Source of the DNA: Mesocentrotus franciscanus
Lineage: Eukaryota; Echinodermata; Echinoidea; Camarodonta; Strongylocentrotidae
Direction of reading: 5' to 3'
NCBI GenBank assembly: GCA_037976565.1
Contig: CP137672.1
Location: 20,980,335 to 21,044,334, forward strand
Length of the DNA: 64,000 bases
Of the stretch, positions 44,046-56,749 are shown piece after piece. The position numbers were made by a program, and so were the translations under genes. The notes beneath the pieces are model-generated. The model worked only from the letters and a program-made list of their open reading frames with translations, made no database searches and was not told the DNA's origin. The stretch's first letter is position 1, and every line of letters begins with the position of its first letter.

Positions 44046-44547
44046 TATAGTAAAATTGTAACCCCTTGAGCATTTTGAAGTGCAATAGAGATTCCCATTT
44101 AAGTTGTTGACAATGTACGGATGTACCCCCAAAAAATCAAATAGCACTTCATATGTAAAATTCACAATGTAAACATTTATTTCGCAATCAGTAGAGAAGC
44201 AATAACATCAACCTGTACACTTCCAAATGGGTTTACACGGCCACCATATGTCCTTTCTTCGAAAAAAAAATGATTAAATTTCGTCGTGGTCGTAAACCCC
44301 AGTCGTAAACAAGCAATTCACATGCTGGTACTCAAATTATAGGGGCTTGAAAAAATTATTAAACTGTTTGAAAAATTTGAGAGTTAACTGCGACCTCACG
44401 CAAATAATATTGCGTCGAGTTGCGAAGAGTTGTGCCGAGTTGTGCCGAGTTGTGCCGAGTTGCGGCGAGTCACGGAGAGTCATCCCGAGTTAAATGAAGA
44501 GTTATCGCAAGTACCCCCAAAAGTCAACTCGCCACTACTTGCGCAAA

Positions 44548-44585
44548 CTCGTACTTCCAACTCGCCTATGTGTGAACGTAGCATA
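44548..44585 (-). repeat. 38-bp perfect inverted repeat, right arm
   Basis: Exact complement of 40525-40562, preceded by CGAGT-rich sequence (44405-44530, including gccgagttgt repeated). Confidence 0.93.
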
Positions 44586-45700
44586 GGCATTCACATACTA
44601 CAGACAACATACAAAAACTTGGTGGCTATGGCGCCGCGCCTATCCAGCATTTTATATATTAATTTCATTTCAATATTATGAACTAGGTGCTTTTTATGTA
44701 AAAGAATATATCACATTTTTAATACTCTCAAACTTGACTATTTTTGGATCACACCTTGCTCTGATTTGGCGATATAGGCCTAATGTTATGGTTTTGTCAA
44801 ACGTATCTTTATTTGATGTTCACTATTGTATACGATTGTGTTCCGTATTTATAGTAATACTGTCATTTGGAAATTTCACCTATTTTTTTATATTTTTTTA
44901 CAATTCATATATATTTTAGTTAGCGTATATTCGCTATGATTACAAATGAGTTACTACCAAAACATGATCTGGACTGGCGAAAATGACTGTTTTATCTATT
45001 TTGATGTGTACTGTTGTATTTTCTAAAGGTATTACCCCTTTTATTTAGTAAGTTATTTATCTTAAATCTTTAATAAGAGTAGCCTGTTCAGTTACAAATA
45101 TATAAAAGTATAACAATTCATGTACAATAAAAGGATATTGAAATAGAAATAACATTAAAAATGGTACCGGTCTTCAACAGAGCTCTGTATAAAGCACAAA
45201 CAAATATTTAGTACGTTAAATATATTTCATAAAATGCACCATTTGATACACTGTTAAAATGCTACTACTACCTTTTAAAAGAATAGATGTGTACAAATCA
45301 AGAACGTATTGGAAAGATGGTGGGGAGAGAATGACGTGGTAGGACTGTAAGAGGAATATAAGCCAAAATAAATGTTGAAAATGTAGAAATTCAGTGATAT
45401 CTGAAATTTAACAATACATGACAAGCAGGTTATGTAGGAGAGTGATTACAATAAATTATATACAACTGTTAGATTTGAGCTTTGAATGTTATGGATTCGC
45501 CTACTTTTAATATTTATTATTTTTTATATTTGACCTTAATTTGGCTAAACGATGTTTGTTTTTAAAAGCTTTTTTTTTTTAATGGGGGTAATATTTTTAC
45601 CTTTATATTAATTCATTTATTGTAGGATGGTTGTATACTACAGTTTGAGAAGATATAAGTCACCATTTTATATCCATGTCGCCTATTACATTGTGATAGT
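44586..45700. other. AT-rich intergenic sequence
   Basis: Nothing recognised. Confidence 0.4.
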
Positions 45701-45710
45701 AGGTAGAGGT

Positions 45711-46053
45711 GTCGTGGACGAGTGGATATGTCATCGGACTGTGGATCACAAGGTTCGCGGTTCAAGTCCCACCGCGGCACTAATGTCCTTTGGCAAGTCA
45801 TTGATCTACATTTGCCACTCTCCACCCAGGTGTTAAATGGGTACCCGGTAGGATGCGAAAGCTAATGTGCTTAGATTAGCAAGTGTACGCTTATGAAAAT
45901 GACGCCTGGCTGGAATGCTCCCCAGGGAGTGGAGAATGTGCATACATTGTGTGCGGGTAAGCCTGAATCCGATGACCGGGGTAATGTAAAGCGCTTTGAG
46001 AGGGCCTTCGGTCCTGAAAAGCGCTATATAAACTAGCTATTATTATTATTATA
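45711..46053 (+). mobile_element. tRNA-derived SINE, full length
   Basis: A box tggacgagtgg (45715-45725), B box ggttcaagtcc (45759-45769), then gtcctttggcaagtcattga, gggtacccggtaggatgcg, gtaaagcgctttgagaggg and a tail cgctatataaactagctatt with (ATT)n. The longest copy of the family in the window. Confidence 0.9.
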
Positions 46054-46466
46054 GTGATATTCATCATTAATTAGGTATAGGCCGCTTAACGTATTTAATG
46101 TTTAAACTTGTTTTTATTGTTTATAATCACAATAATCTTCCTCAGCAATGGGTATGACGTGAATTGAAATATTTGGCAATTAGCCTTCACAAACGTGCAG
46201 TCATTCAGTTATCCATTTAAATGTCTGCGTATACCAATCTAAATCATGGATTATTGCAGTATAAAAGCCTATGTGAAGGAGAAAATGATGATTGTGTAAT
46301 CATTGTAATTATCATTTTTACTCTAACGACTCAAAGCAGAACTAGAAAATAACACGGTAGATCGGGATGGATAGGGTATGTATGAAATAATGATTGCCAT
46401 TCTAAAGCAAGTGGCGAGACTATATTATAGGAGACAAAAACCAGGACGAGCAAGTGACAGAAAGGG

Positions 46467-46495
46467 GGAACGTGAGAGAGAGAGAGAGAGAGAGA

Positions 46496-46545
<50 letters not shown>
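46467..46545. repeat. (GA)n microsatellite
   Basis: About 75 bases of GA repeat. Arg/Glu open frames are artefacts. Confidence 0.95.
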
Positions 46546-46724
46546 GCAGTAGAGCCATTAAATAATGATAAAATTTAGTGGGTCCGAATAGAGTACTGTT
46601 ATCCATCCGTTTTATTTTTATGTTCATAATATTATGTATGTAGATATGTTTTTTATACGAAAAATAAAACCAAACCAAACCAAACCAAGAAGGTGGAGAT
46701 AATGAGCACGTAAAAGAAAAGGAG

Positions 46725-46850
46725 AAAGAGAGAGAGAGAGAGAGAGAGGGGGTAGAGATTGATAGGAGAGAGAGAGAGATTGGTAGGAGAGATAGATAGA
46801 TAGATAGCTAGAGACAGGGGAGAGAGAGAGAGAGAGAGAGAGATAGGGGG
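46725..46850. repeat. (GA)n / (GATA)n microsatellite
   Basis: GA runs interspersed with gatagatagatag. Confidence 0.95.
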
Positions 46851-47239
46851 ATTGGAAGTGGTAACTTAAACATTAAAAAGTAGAAGGAAAAGGTGATATA
46901 TTTTATGCGCAAGAAAATGGAGGGGCCTGGGATATAAAGGTCTTTGATAATGCGTTGTTATAAAAGTGAGCATAATATATTATTATTGAAGGAAAAATAC
47001 AATTATTACGGTGACCTTACTGATTCAAGTCAAGAGAGGGGGACAGTTTGCTAGCAATGTCGATGACTGCGAAGTCACCAGTCAAGCAGATCAATCATGT
47101 AGCCATACCATGTACGCACATGCAGTGAAGCACTGACATTGACCTGAATTGCAGATGCATCCACGCGGGAAAAACAAACACAAAACAAAACAATGTTCAA
47201 ACCGTGTCAGAAACAAAACACCGTGTAGGTGGAATTTGG

Positions 47240-47362
47240 AGTGAGGGAGAGAGAGAAACAGAAAGAAAGAGAGAGGGAGAGAGATTGATAGAGATCGATA
47301 GAGATTGATAGGAGAGAGAGAGAGAGAGAGGTTGTTAGGAGATATAGAAAGATAGATAGCTC

Positions 47363-47443
<81 letters not shown>

Positions 47444-47445
47444 TA
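47240..47445. repeat. (GA)n array
   Basis: GA repeats with gattgatagagatcgatag units; similar order of motifs to 46725-46850, so probably a duplicate. Confidence 0.9.
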
Positions 47446-47879
47446 GAGACGGAGCGGGTGAGGTAAAGTTCGAAGAAGAGAATAATTATGTACTATTACC
47501 ATGATCAAAGTGATTAATTATTAGTTATCCAGATGTCATTATCGTTGCATTTCATTGCGTTAGCTCTCGGTGGCTTGCACTACTAATATTATTATAGGAA
47601 GAAGTACAAAACTACCACAAAGACATACCGGCAATGATTATGCACAGTTTCACACGCAATTATAGACGTCATATATATTCCATTTTCATATAGTCATTAA
47701 TTCATGCTCGGCGGCTCTTTGGTTTCCATGGAAAAACCGGTTGCCATATACATGACTGCGTAAATAAGAGTAGCTGCTTGCTTAATATTCAATGACAACA
47801 GTCATGAATAAATTCAACAAAGGCATGCAGGCGTCATATTCATACGAGAGTATACGATTCATTAAGGGGAAAAAAGTAA

Positions 47880-48145
47880 GAAGAAAAGAAGAACTAACAG
47901 AAGATTAAGGAGAGGAGAAGAAAAACAAACAAATAATAATAATAATAATGATACAATAATAAGAAAAAGAAGGAGGAAAGGAGAAGAAGTAGGAAAAGAA
48001 GGAGGAGGTGAAGGAGAAGAAGAAGAAGTGAGAAGAAGAAGAAGAAGAAGAAAAAGAGAGAATCGGGTAGAGAGAGAGAGAGAGAGAGAAAGGCAGAAAG
48101 AGAGAGAGAGAGAGAAGGGGAGAGAGGGAGAGAGAGAGAGGGGGG
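47880..48145. repeat. Purine-rich array ((GAA)n then (GA)n)
   Basis: GAA repeats 47970-48060 and GA repeats 48070-48145; an AAT run at 47935-47950. Confidence 0.95.
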
Positions 48146-48345
48146 CATACTAGTGGCTGGAAAGAGCTTTTTGATGATATTGTCATCTAACATGCATGCA
48201 TGGTCATTAATCTCTATCTCACCTAATATCCCATTTACCTATAGAGAGATCCTTAGTAATACCAGGGATATTGGGCATGCGCTCATGCTTGCTGGTGCTA
48301 CATACCCACAAAATAGAATCAGAAACTGGGTGCTGTGCACCTTTA

Positions 48346-48985
48346 AAGAGGTAGTCTAACCTTAAAATTAGCTTTAAAAGCAGGGGAAAATGTGAGAAAG
48401 TGATGAGTGAATGTTTGAAGACAATGAAATACGCGCAAAGAAAATTATGAATCTCTTAATTCGAACGTTAGTTGTAAGTCATGTGACGTACGTCATGTGA
48501 CGTACGTCTTCAATTATTTGTTTAGGGGTAGGGCTTCTAAGAACTCCATTTGGTTTCAATTTTCGGGAAAAAATATTTCATCATTATCATATAGACCTCT
48601 GCTAGCTATAGAATATAATTGGTGTCATGTTTTACACATCGCCTCTGTAAAAAATAACAAGACGTCGTCAACAACAGTGGATATGAGAATTCCAGGAATT
48701 TACATTACATGCAAATCACACAGAAAACATTCACGTCACGTCACGCATTGCCAAATTTCGTTTGATAGATTTTAATTTACCACCCCCCCCCCCTGCCAAA
48801 AGAAAACAAGGATAGAAAATAAAAGGGAAAGAAAGACCCAAAAAATTAAAACGTATACAAAAAATAATAAAGAGATATTTATGTTATTCTCTATCGGACT
48901 TTTACCGATTTGTTTCACTCATTTTTCTGCTTTTGATAAAACCGACTGTTATTCAGGGTGGACTTACCCATTATAGAAAAGGTTG
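48346..48985. other. Candidate diverged TTAA element
   Basis: Left end ttaaagaggtagtctaacc. The right end cagggtggacttaccc is only loosely inverse; internal agcaggggaaaatgtgag and its complement ctcatttttctgctttt match. gtcatgtgacgta is duplicated at 48478-48505. Weakly supported. Confidence 0.3.
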
Positions 48986-49425
48986 AGGTATATAGTCGAA
49001 CGATTAAGTCTACACTGTCTAAAAGAAATTACTGTCTGGAAGGAATTTGGAAAGGTTGGTCGTTATGTTCATAACAAATATGAATGTATAAAGTTTAAAT
49101 TATTCTTGTGCGAACCGAAACCTAACCGTAAGCATTGTTTCCAAGTAGGTTCGTTTTTCATTTCTTGTAGGCCTAACCAAATAATTTCGCATTAGGCCTA
49201 CCAAGGCTAAAAAAAAAAAACAATGTCAAAGATATTTCTATGTTAATTTTCTGTTATATCATTACGTTTATTGTTGTGATTATATTGTCATTGTTTATAT
49301 TATGTGGAAAATGAAATAAATACGCTATGCATAGAGCGACTATACTACTACGAGGCTTGGAATCATCGAACGTTAAGACATTGACTGAATCTTGCTACAA
49401 GTCGATTGTACTGCACACAGATTAA

Positions 49426-49981
49426 AGTACAAGTCCACTCCACTGAAAAGCTGATTAGATAGACAAAAGTCTAAAAAGCCCAAATATAACTTGGTTTTGG
49501 AAAATGGTGCTCAGATTTATTTTTAATAATTTTTTTAATGAGCAAAAACAAGTTAATGATCGAGTCAGTTGTGACGTAGGGTCCTCACAACACAGATTCG
49601 TAATGTAACCAAATTTATTGCATACGTCTTTGTGAATTAGTGCCTCGATACAAACTATTTCATTCACCTGATAAGAATAATGAAACACTATTATTCTTAT
49701 CAGGTGAATGAAATAGTTTGTATAGAGGCACTTCACAAAGACGTATGCATTAAATTTGGTTACATTACGAAAATAGCCAGAATGTATACCGCTTGCACTT
49801 TAGTTGTGAGGAGCATACGTCACATCCGTACAGCAATATAAATGTTTTGCTCGAAATACCCAAAACAAAAATCGCTCTTAAAAATCACCTGATTGAAGTA
49901 CGCCCGTGATATTTGGCAGTTTTAACCTTTGATTTATTTACAACATGTTATAATTTTTGAAAATCGGAGTGGACTTGGGCT
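49426..49981. mobile_element. TTAA-flanked MITE with internal foldback, 556 bp
   Basis: TTAA at 49422-49425 and 49982-49985. Ends AGTACAAGTCCACTCC and, inverted, AGCCCAAGTCCACTCC. Inside, a hairpin with arms of about 75 bases (49597-49677 against 49690-49770, centred near 49684) is nearly perfect (gataagaataatgaaacac / tattattcttatcaggtgaa). Confidence 0.85.
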
Positions 49982-49989
49982 TTAAAGTC

Positions 49990-51134
49990 ACATCTCCCTG
50001 ATGGAACTACACATGAAAGTTTGGTCCGAACTTTTCCGTTTTGTTTTCCTCATTATTATTTCAAATGAGGGTAGGCTATTTGAACTAATTGAAGAGCGAT
50101 CCTTTTCATGAGTCATTTCTTCTATTCTTCCAACCAACAAAAGAGAATGAAAAAGCTCACAAGATATTCTTACCTTTACCAGACTTGCCCTTCCCTTCAA
50201 CAATTGATAGTACACACACTACAAACGACTTCCGCAGAAGGGATAATAATTATGCGGGCTCTGAAATAGTTTGCAAGCACAAACCCTTGTAAGTCATTGG
50301 GCGTATAGCAGTGTCTGTACTGTGAGACTACGCTAAGGGCGTACTAGTACCGTGTATAATTATGTATACAGACTCTGTAGGCCTACTGTACAGCTGCGCT
50401 GCTCCAGATCCAGAGACCGACAGCTAGAACCAGGATCTGATCATGGATCTGATCAATGCTTTAGTGATTGCAGTAAAAAAAAAAAAGTGTAAATGAGTCT
50501 GAGCCTGCAGAATATTTTGTGTGGGCTTTTATACGTCAGTCACGCTACCACACCGACTATTACTACCGATTCTTCAGCATCTCTGACGGCGTGATGTCTC
50601 GAAAATAGACAAAATTAAACTACTTCGCTTTTAATGCGAGACGGATAAAGGAAAGGGAAATAGGCCTACATGTGTACTTGTAGTAAGCAAGGAAAGATCT
50701 CATTACCAACACAAATACGTGTCCTTTAGTTTTAACTCAACGTCCTTTGCAATCTTCAGTTCAGTGTACCGTGTGAATCAAAGTACATTGATAAGTACAC
50801 GCACCCAAACTTTTCATTATCTAAATTAGATAAAACGTGACTGAGATCGTCGGATCATACGAGGAAATTTGTATTCTGCTTGTTTAAGATTGAGCTAGAA
50901 GTTGAATTGTGTCCATAAATCGCAATTGCAGTCGCAGCCTTAGTTGAGTGAGTGCACGAGTACGGTCACTCTTGCCCAAAAAGTGAGTTATACAGGCTAG
51001 GCATCCACGGTGTCTCCGGCGTACTGCAGGAAACGGTCATTGAATTGAGGCCCGCACGCCTCCATCTCTATCTCTCTCTCTCTCTCTGCCATTCACTTTA
51101 ATTTATCACAAGCATAGAGCTACATGATATAAGT
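49990..51134. other. 5' flank of TLCD3 copy B
   Basis: No coding sequence. ggatctgatcatggatctga at about 50433 is a small palindromic repeat, and a short CT run is at 51069-51087. A promoter probably lies here, but I see no motif I would call. Confidence 0.4.
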
Positions 51135-51295
51135 ATGGAGGAGCAAGTTGTTAACATGGATGTGCCTCTGTATTACCCATCTTTATGGACCCTTGGTGTG
51201 GCGGGCTGGGTAGTCTGGCCAGGTCTATACTTCGTTTTCTGGTCGTACCTCTCGAAGAAGTACCCGCCGTATCTTGCATGTGGAACGTCTATGAG
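51135..51295 (+). CDS. TLCD3 copy B exon 1
   Basis: ATG at 51135, a later in-frame ATG at 51156; ends AG|gtaagg. One hydrophobic helix followed by SYLSKKYPPYLACGTSM, parallel to copy A's ILSRRYPPHPAYGTAM. Confidence 0.88.
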
Positions 51296-54200
51296 GTAAG
51301 GATTAATTGTGTGTGTGATTCCCGTTTCCCACGGCCACGGAACCAGCCCTTTCATGAATGTATGTGGAGTATGTGTGGCAGCGCGCTGTATGAAGCTTAT
51401 CGCGGTTCTGTATATATGCCATCCGTCTTCATAGCTTCTATGTTTCTCGTCGTGTACACAAAATGACTGAGCCTAAAGACAATCAACAGTGCCACTGCGA
51501 TAAACAGAAGTAATTGCTTTGTGTTTACCTTGTAATTCTGGATTATAGACTTCACTAGAGGCACACGTCGATCGGTTTTCAGTAGGGGGAACGGGATGGT
51601 TAAACCAAAGAGATATTATCTCTTTGGTTAAACCGTTATTTGAAGCGCACTCATTGAATGATATAGGGGCATCCATTTTTGGAGGGGGCGGGGCAAGTTA
51701 CATGTGTGCACCCGCTGAATACAAAGAGGTGATCATATTCATGTCAGTCACGGGGGTACCATCAATGACGCCCCCGAAATCAATGAAGCCCATCTCTATG
51801 TTAATAAATAATGCCGTCGATTTGATCATAATAGTTATATATATAAATTATATATAGACTATATATATATTCTACCCTTGTAATGTTGTATATATATGCT
51901 ACACTTGTATACTGATGATTCCAAGACCCCAGTTTTATTGTCTATTAGAAAATATACAGAAATCTGCTTTCCATTGCATTACGCCATTAGTGTAACATGC
52001 AGTGTAAACGTAAAACAAAACATGACATGGCTTCTTGAAAGCGAGAAAGGATGTTACACTGTGTTCACTTATATTATGAGTAGGTCTACACAACCCTCCG
52101 GCTTTCTCAGTAGACGGATTAGTATACAGTACATTGAATGATGATATTGATGTAGTGTATAAGTTAATATCTTGATGATGCCACACGTATATACGGCAGG
52201 TATGTCAGCAACAGGCTATACAGGTAGCGGCTGTAGATCGAGTAATACTCTTGACAAGATTAGGGGTTATATGTTATGAGTAGGTCTACACAACCCTCCA
52301 GCTTTCTCAGCAGACGGATTAGTATACAGTACAAAAGAATGATGAGTTAATATCTTGATGATGCCACACGTACGGCAGCTATGTCAGCAATGGCAGGCTA
52401 TACAGGCAGAGGCTGTAGATCGAGTAATACTCTGACAAGATTACAGACATGGATGAACAGACTATGAGTTCAATATTTCTTCCAGGAATTCAATTTGGGT
52501 CTAAATTCAATTTGGGTATCTCCATTTGTTGCTTCTACAAAATGCACCCAGAAAATAATGAACCGACAAAAGAGGCAGTATTTATAGTGGAACAAAACAT
52601 GATACAAATTTTGCCTGAAAATTTAATATTTTCTTTCTTTTATAAAACAATTTTTAGATTAACCACTTTCTTAATGTATATTATGTATAATGTATGTGTA
52701 CATGTATACATGTATTCCCAAAAATCCCGAAAGGAAGGATGGATGGAGAACCACAACCATTATACTCTCATTTCCTTTCGCATTGTATATATGTATCCGA
52801 AAGAGTTGCCAGAGCTGTTGTATATAGGTTATTTTCTTACATTATACATGTATATATATATAATGTAAGGAAATAACCTATACAAGAGCTCTGGCAATAT
52901 ATAATGTAAGGAAATAATATACCTATACAACAGCTCTGGCAATATATAATGTAAGGAAATAATATACAATGCGAAAGGAAATGAGAGAATAATGGCCGGT
53001 TAATGTCCATTAATGTCCTTCCTTTCGGGATTTTGGGGAATACACATGAAGTCCGATAGATGTTTAGCCCCTGGCAGCACCGCTTGAGATCTGTGGCGAT
53101 ATGATAATTTTCTGTAATCGCACGCGGTCAAAACGTGCCATAAATTCTAGGAAGTGAGAAAGTAAAGGCTACTGCCTGGTTACACCGTGCATGGACCTAC
53201 TACGAAATGTTTACACCCACCTCATTCTTGACCAAATAGAGGGAAGTTAAAGGGAGTTTTGTTTTATCGCAGCAGAAAAGTCGCGATGTAAAGATTGTTT
53301 AGGAAGAATCGGGCAAATGATAAGAAAGTCATATGACCCCCATTAATATAGTGATATTACAGTCTTATATAGAAATAGTTATAGTCATATGTATATATGG
53401 GTATATAGGTATAGTAATCTAGCTATAGTTACAATCATAGTTAAGTTATTGTTATAGTTGTAGTTACAGTTATGGTTATACATGTAGTTATAGCTTTAGT
53501 TATAGTTATTCGTTATAATTATATAGGCCTAGATACAGTTATACATGACGTTACAGTTATAGTTGTATGTATAGTCAGGGAGGTGAGACTATAGACTTAT
53601 AGCAAGGGGGTCTCACCAGATGATGCCAAAGGCATGCCGACATACCAGCCAATATAGTATGTAATTGTACACTGGTTATTAAAGTAGAATAACTAATTAG
53701 TTGGTGAAAACAAATATTAGTCGATCATTAGGGTCTCTGGATAGAAACGGCCTTGAATTTGATATATTCAGTGGCATAGCGGGGGGCGATAGGCTTCGGG
53801 GCGGTGATGCACTGGTTTTACGTAGTTGAATGAAATGCGAATTTACAAAGCCACCAATATTATGGTGCGGGAGGGGCCCCTATCATCTTCTTCCCACTCT
53901 CCCTTTTTCCTCCTTCTTTTTCTTTCCTCGTTTGTGTGTGCAGTTTCATGGGGAGACTTACTCCCACGCCCCCACATACATGTAGCTACACCACCGAATA
54001 ATTTATGACTGTGAACTGATGTATGGAGATACTTTAGAGATGCATGTATTTCAATGTATACAGTGTTCAAAATAATGATGAAGGGCTGGCAATTTGATCC
54101 TATTGTGCTCCCATTATGCCATGTCGTCAGTTAACACAATGCTCTCGTGATAGACGTGATTAGACAATACAATCTCAAGGTCTGATATATAGAAAATGTG

Positions 54201-54623
54201 AGAGTGCTACTACTTCTGGTATTTTTAAACAGATGCTGACCTTACTTTGATGATTTAATGATGATTGTTGTATATTGTTTTTAAACAAAAAGCGAATTAT
54301 TTTTGTAATATTACTCTTCTCCGTCTCACGTTCCATCATCGCTCCTCTTTCTATATCTCTCTCCTTCCTCCTCCCCCCCCTCCTCTTTCTCCCTCCTTCC
54401 TCTCTCTCTTTCTCCCCTTCCCTCCTCTTCTCTCCCCCTCTCTATATATCTCACCCTCTCTCTCATTAAGTCTCATTCTATCTCTTTCTTTCCCTCTCTC
54501 TTTCTCTCTCTTTCTCACTCTCCTTTTTCTCTTTGCCATATGTAATTTTCTATTTTTCTATTTTCTTTTCATCATATTTCACCTCTCCCTTTCTATCCAC
54601 TACCACTCTCTCTCTTCATCTCC

Positions 54624-54660
<37 letters not shown>

Positions 54661-56710
54661 CCTCTCTCTCTCTGACACACAGACGACTAAATTATTTATT
54701 CACAATCGGCTATAATATGCACGACTGTATCGTGTCAAATCTTTTGGTGAAAGAACTGAAGGTGAAATCTTTTGCATCCAGCCGTAATCCAAATCGTTTA
54801 TCATGATAGCGAACCATTTTAGAAAAGATTGATTTGATTTGATTTGAGTGGAGTTTATTTCTATATCACCTTTTCAAACATACAAATTCACGCGCATAAA
54901 TGTTATATTGATACATTTTCCCAATACACAATAGGCCTACATAATATGCCTATATCTATATTTTCAATTTCAATTTCAATTTTATTTCTGTTTCCAACAA
55001 GTCATGTTGGAAACAGAGGTCCACTAAAAGCAATGCCTGTACAATAATAATTGTGGACCCCTCAAATAATAGTTAGGAATAATGAGTAATTAAATTAACA
55101 AATTCGTAACTACAAAAAGGAACTAGAAATAGGAAAAAAGGGGATGCCAACAGAGACGAAAACGGGACCTTTACATGACAAAGATAGGAGAACACGGTCA
55201 CGATACAAAGAGTAGACAATGCCCAAAAAGAAGTGAGATCGGGGGTACATAATAATACAAAAGGATGAGCTACATGTGGGGTTGAGAAGAAAATGAGGAA
55301 GGAGATTTGCGCATTTCCGTATGTATTGAAATAAATTTGATTACTGAACAGGATTTCTTTATTGTTAGACAAAATCCTATCCATGATAATGTCTCAAATA
55401 ATACAGGAACGGTGGAAATACTATTCAGAAGAAAAATGGGGGGAAAGGTAATTTTTGCGTACAGCACAGTTGGAGACGTGCCCTCGAGTGACCAAAATGC
55501 ACCAATTTTGCGATTCATTCAGCTTTATAGACAGTGATCTTACCTTCAAACGTGGATGTGAATTGTTCTCTGATTCTAGGCTATACCCACAATAATACAT
55601 TGGTTCGATTTTAATTTTTCCGGGCAGCAGACGTACTGGGTTCGGCAAACTTTTTCCATCTAACCTTATTTGAAGACGTTCTCGCATTATTGGTATCAGT
55701 TCACTGTATCCCACTGAGGATGTAGCATGATAAAAGACGGTGCGAAAAACCTGAAAGCGAGCCTACATCACAATCGGCCGATATGTGTGACTGTATCGGG
55801 TCAGGTCAAATCGTTTATCATGATATGTATGCATAATTATGATGATTAGGGGCATGGATCCATTATTCTAGAATAGATCGATATGATTTGATTTGCTTGG
55901 AGTCGAGTTGAGTTCTATATCATCTTTCTCAACATACATTTTCATGCTGAATCATGTGCATAAATGTGATATTGATACATCCCCCCATATACAGTACATA
56001 TACATACACTGTAGTTTATATAAATACCAGATAATGATCCTCCGTTCACGAAGAATGTTATTATACAAATTTTTGCCCTAAGGGCTTTGTCAAGCAATGT
56101 ATTTATATAATTATGTGCATATAACATGTATACATGCATAAACGGTAAGTAGGGTACACACTTAGTGCATAAATTAAATGAATTTATAGTTGAATACGAC
56201 AGATAAGGGAATGCTAGCGACAGCGTCAGCATGAAACTTATTGTGCTTACAGCCCTATATAATTATGAGGGGGCCCATTGTTCGGGAATTTACACTGCAT
56301 GAGATACAATACATGAACTTCATCTTGCGTATTTTAAGGGTGGTGTGTGTATGTGTGTGTAGGAGGGGGTGTGGTGGTGGTGCTGACCCTCGTCGAAACC
56401 GGCAATCGATGCCCCTGCTCTAAATTCATGAGCAGTTGGGTGAAATTGATTAGTCGATCTAAATGTGTATAAATTAACTTCAACGAGGCGAGAGTATTAT
56501 TTCCTACCATTCTCTTTGTCTGTATGTTAGCAACTCCCCTTATCTCTCTCTCCCCATCTCCCTCCCTCGCTCCATTGTCAGTTTTACTAGCTGTCTCCGT
56601 ATGTAGGATTATTGTTTCGGTTTGTTTGTCTGTCTCTCTTTCTCTATCTCTTTATGTATCTGTCTCTCTGTCTATCTCTCTCTCTCTCCATCTCTCTTTG
56701 TCTGTCTGTC

Positions 56711-56749
<39 letters not shown>

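Noticed and set aside
45711..45785. Possible tRNA gene on the + strand
   Set aside because: Same SINE head as at 16151 and 22799, with a shared non-tRNA body and ATT tail.
52449..52868. 139-residue frame starting MDEQTMSSIF
   Set aside because: Its 3' third lies in a foldback element, with no recognisable domain or splice support.
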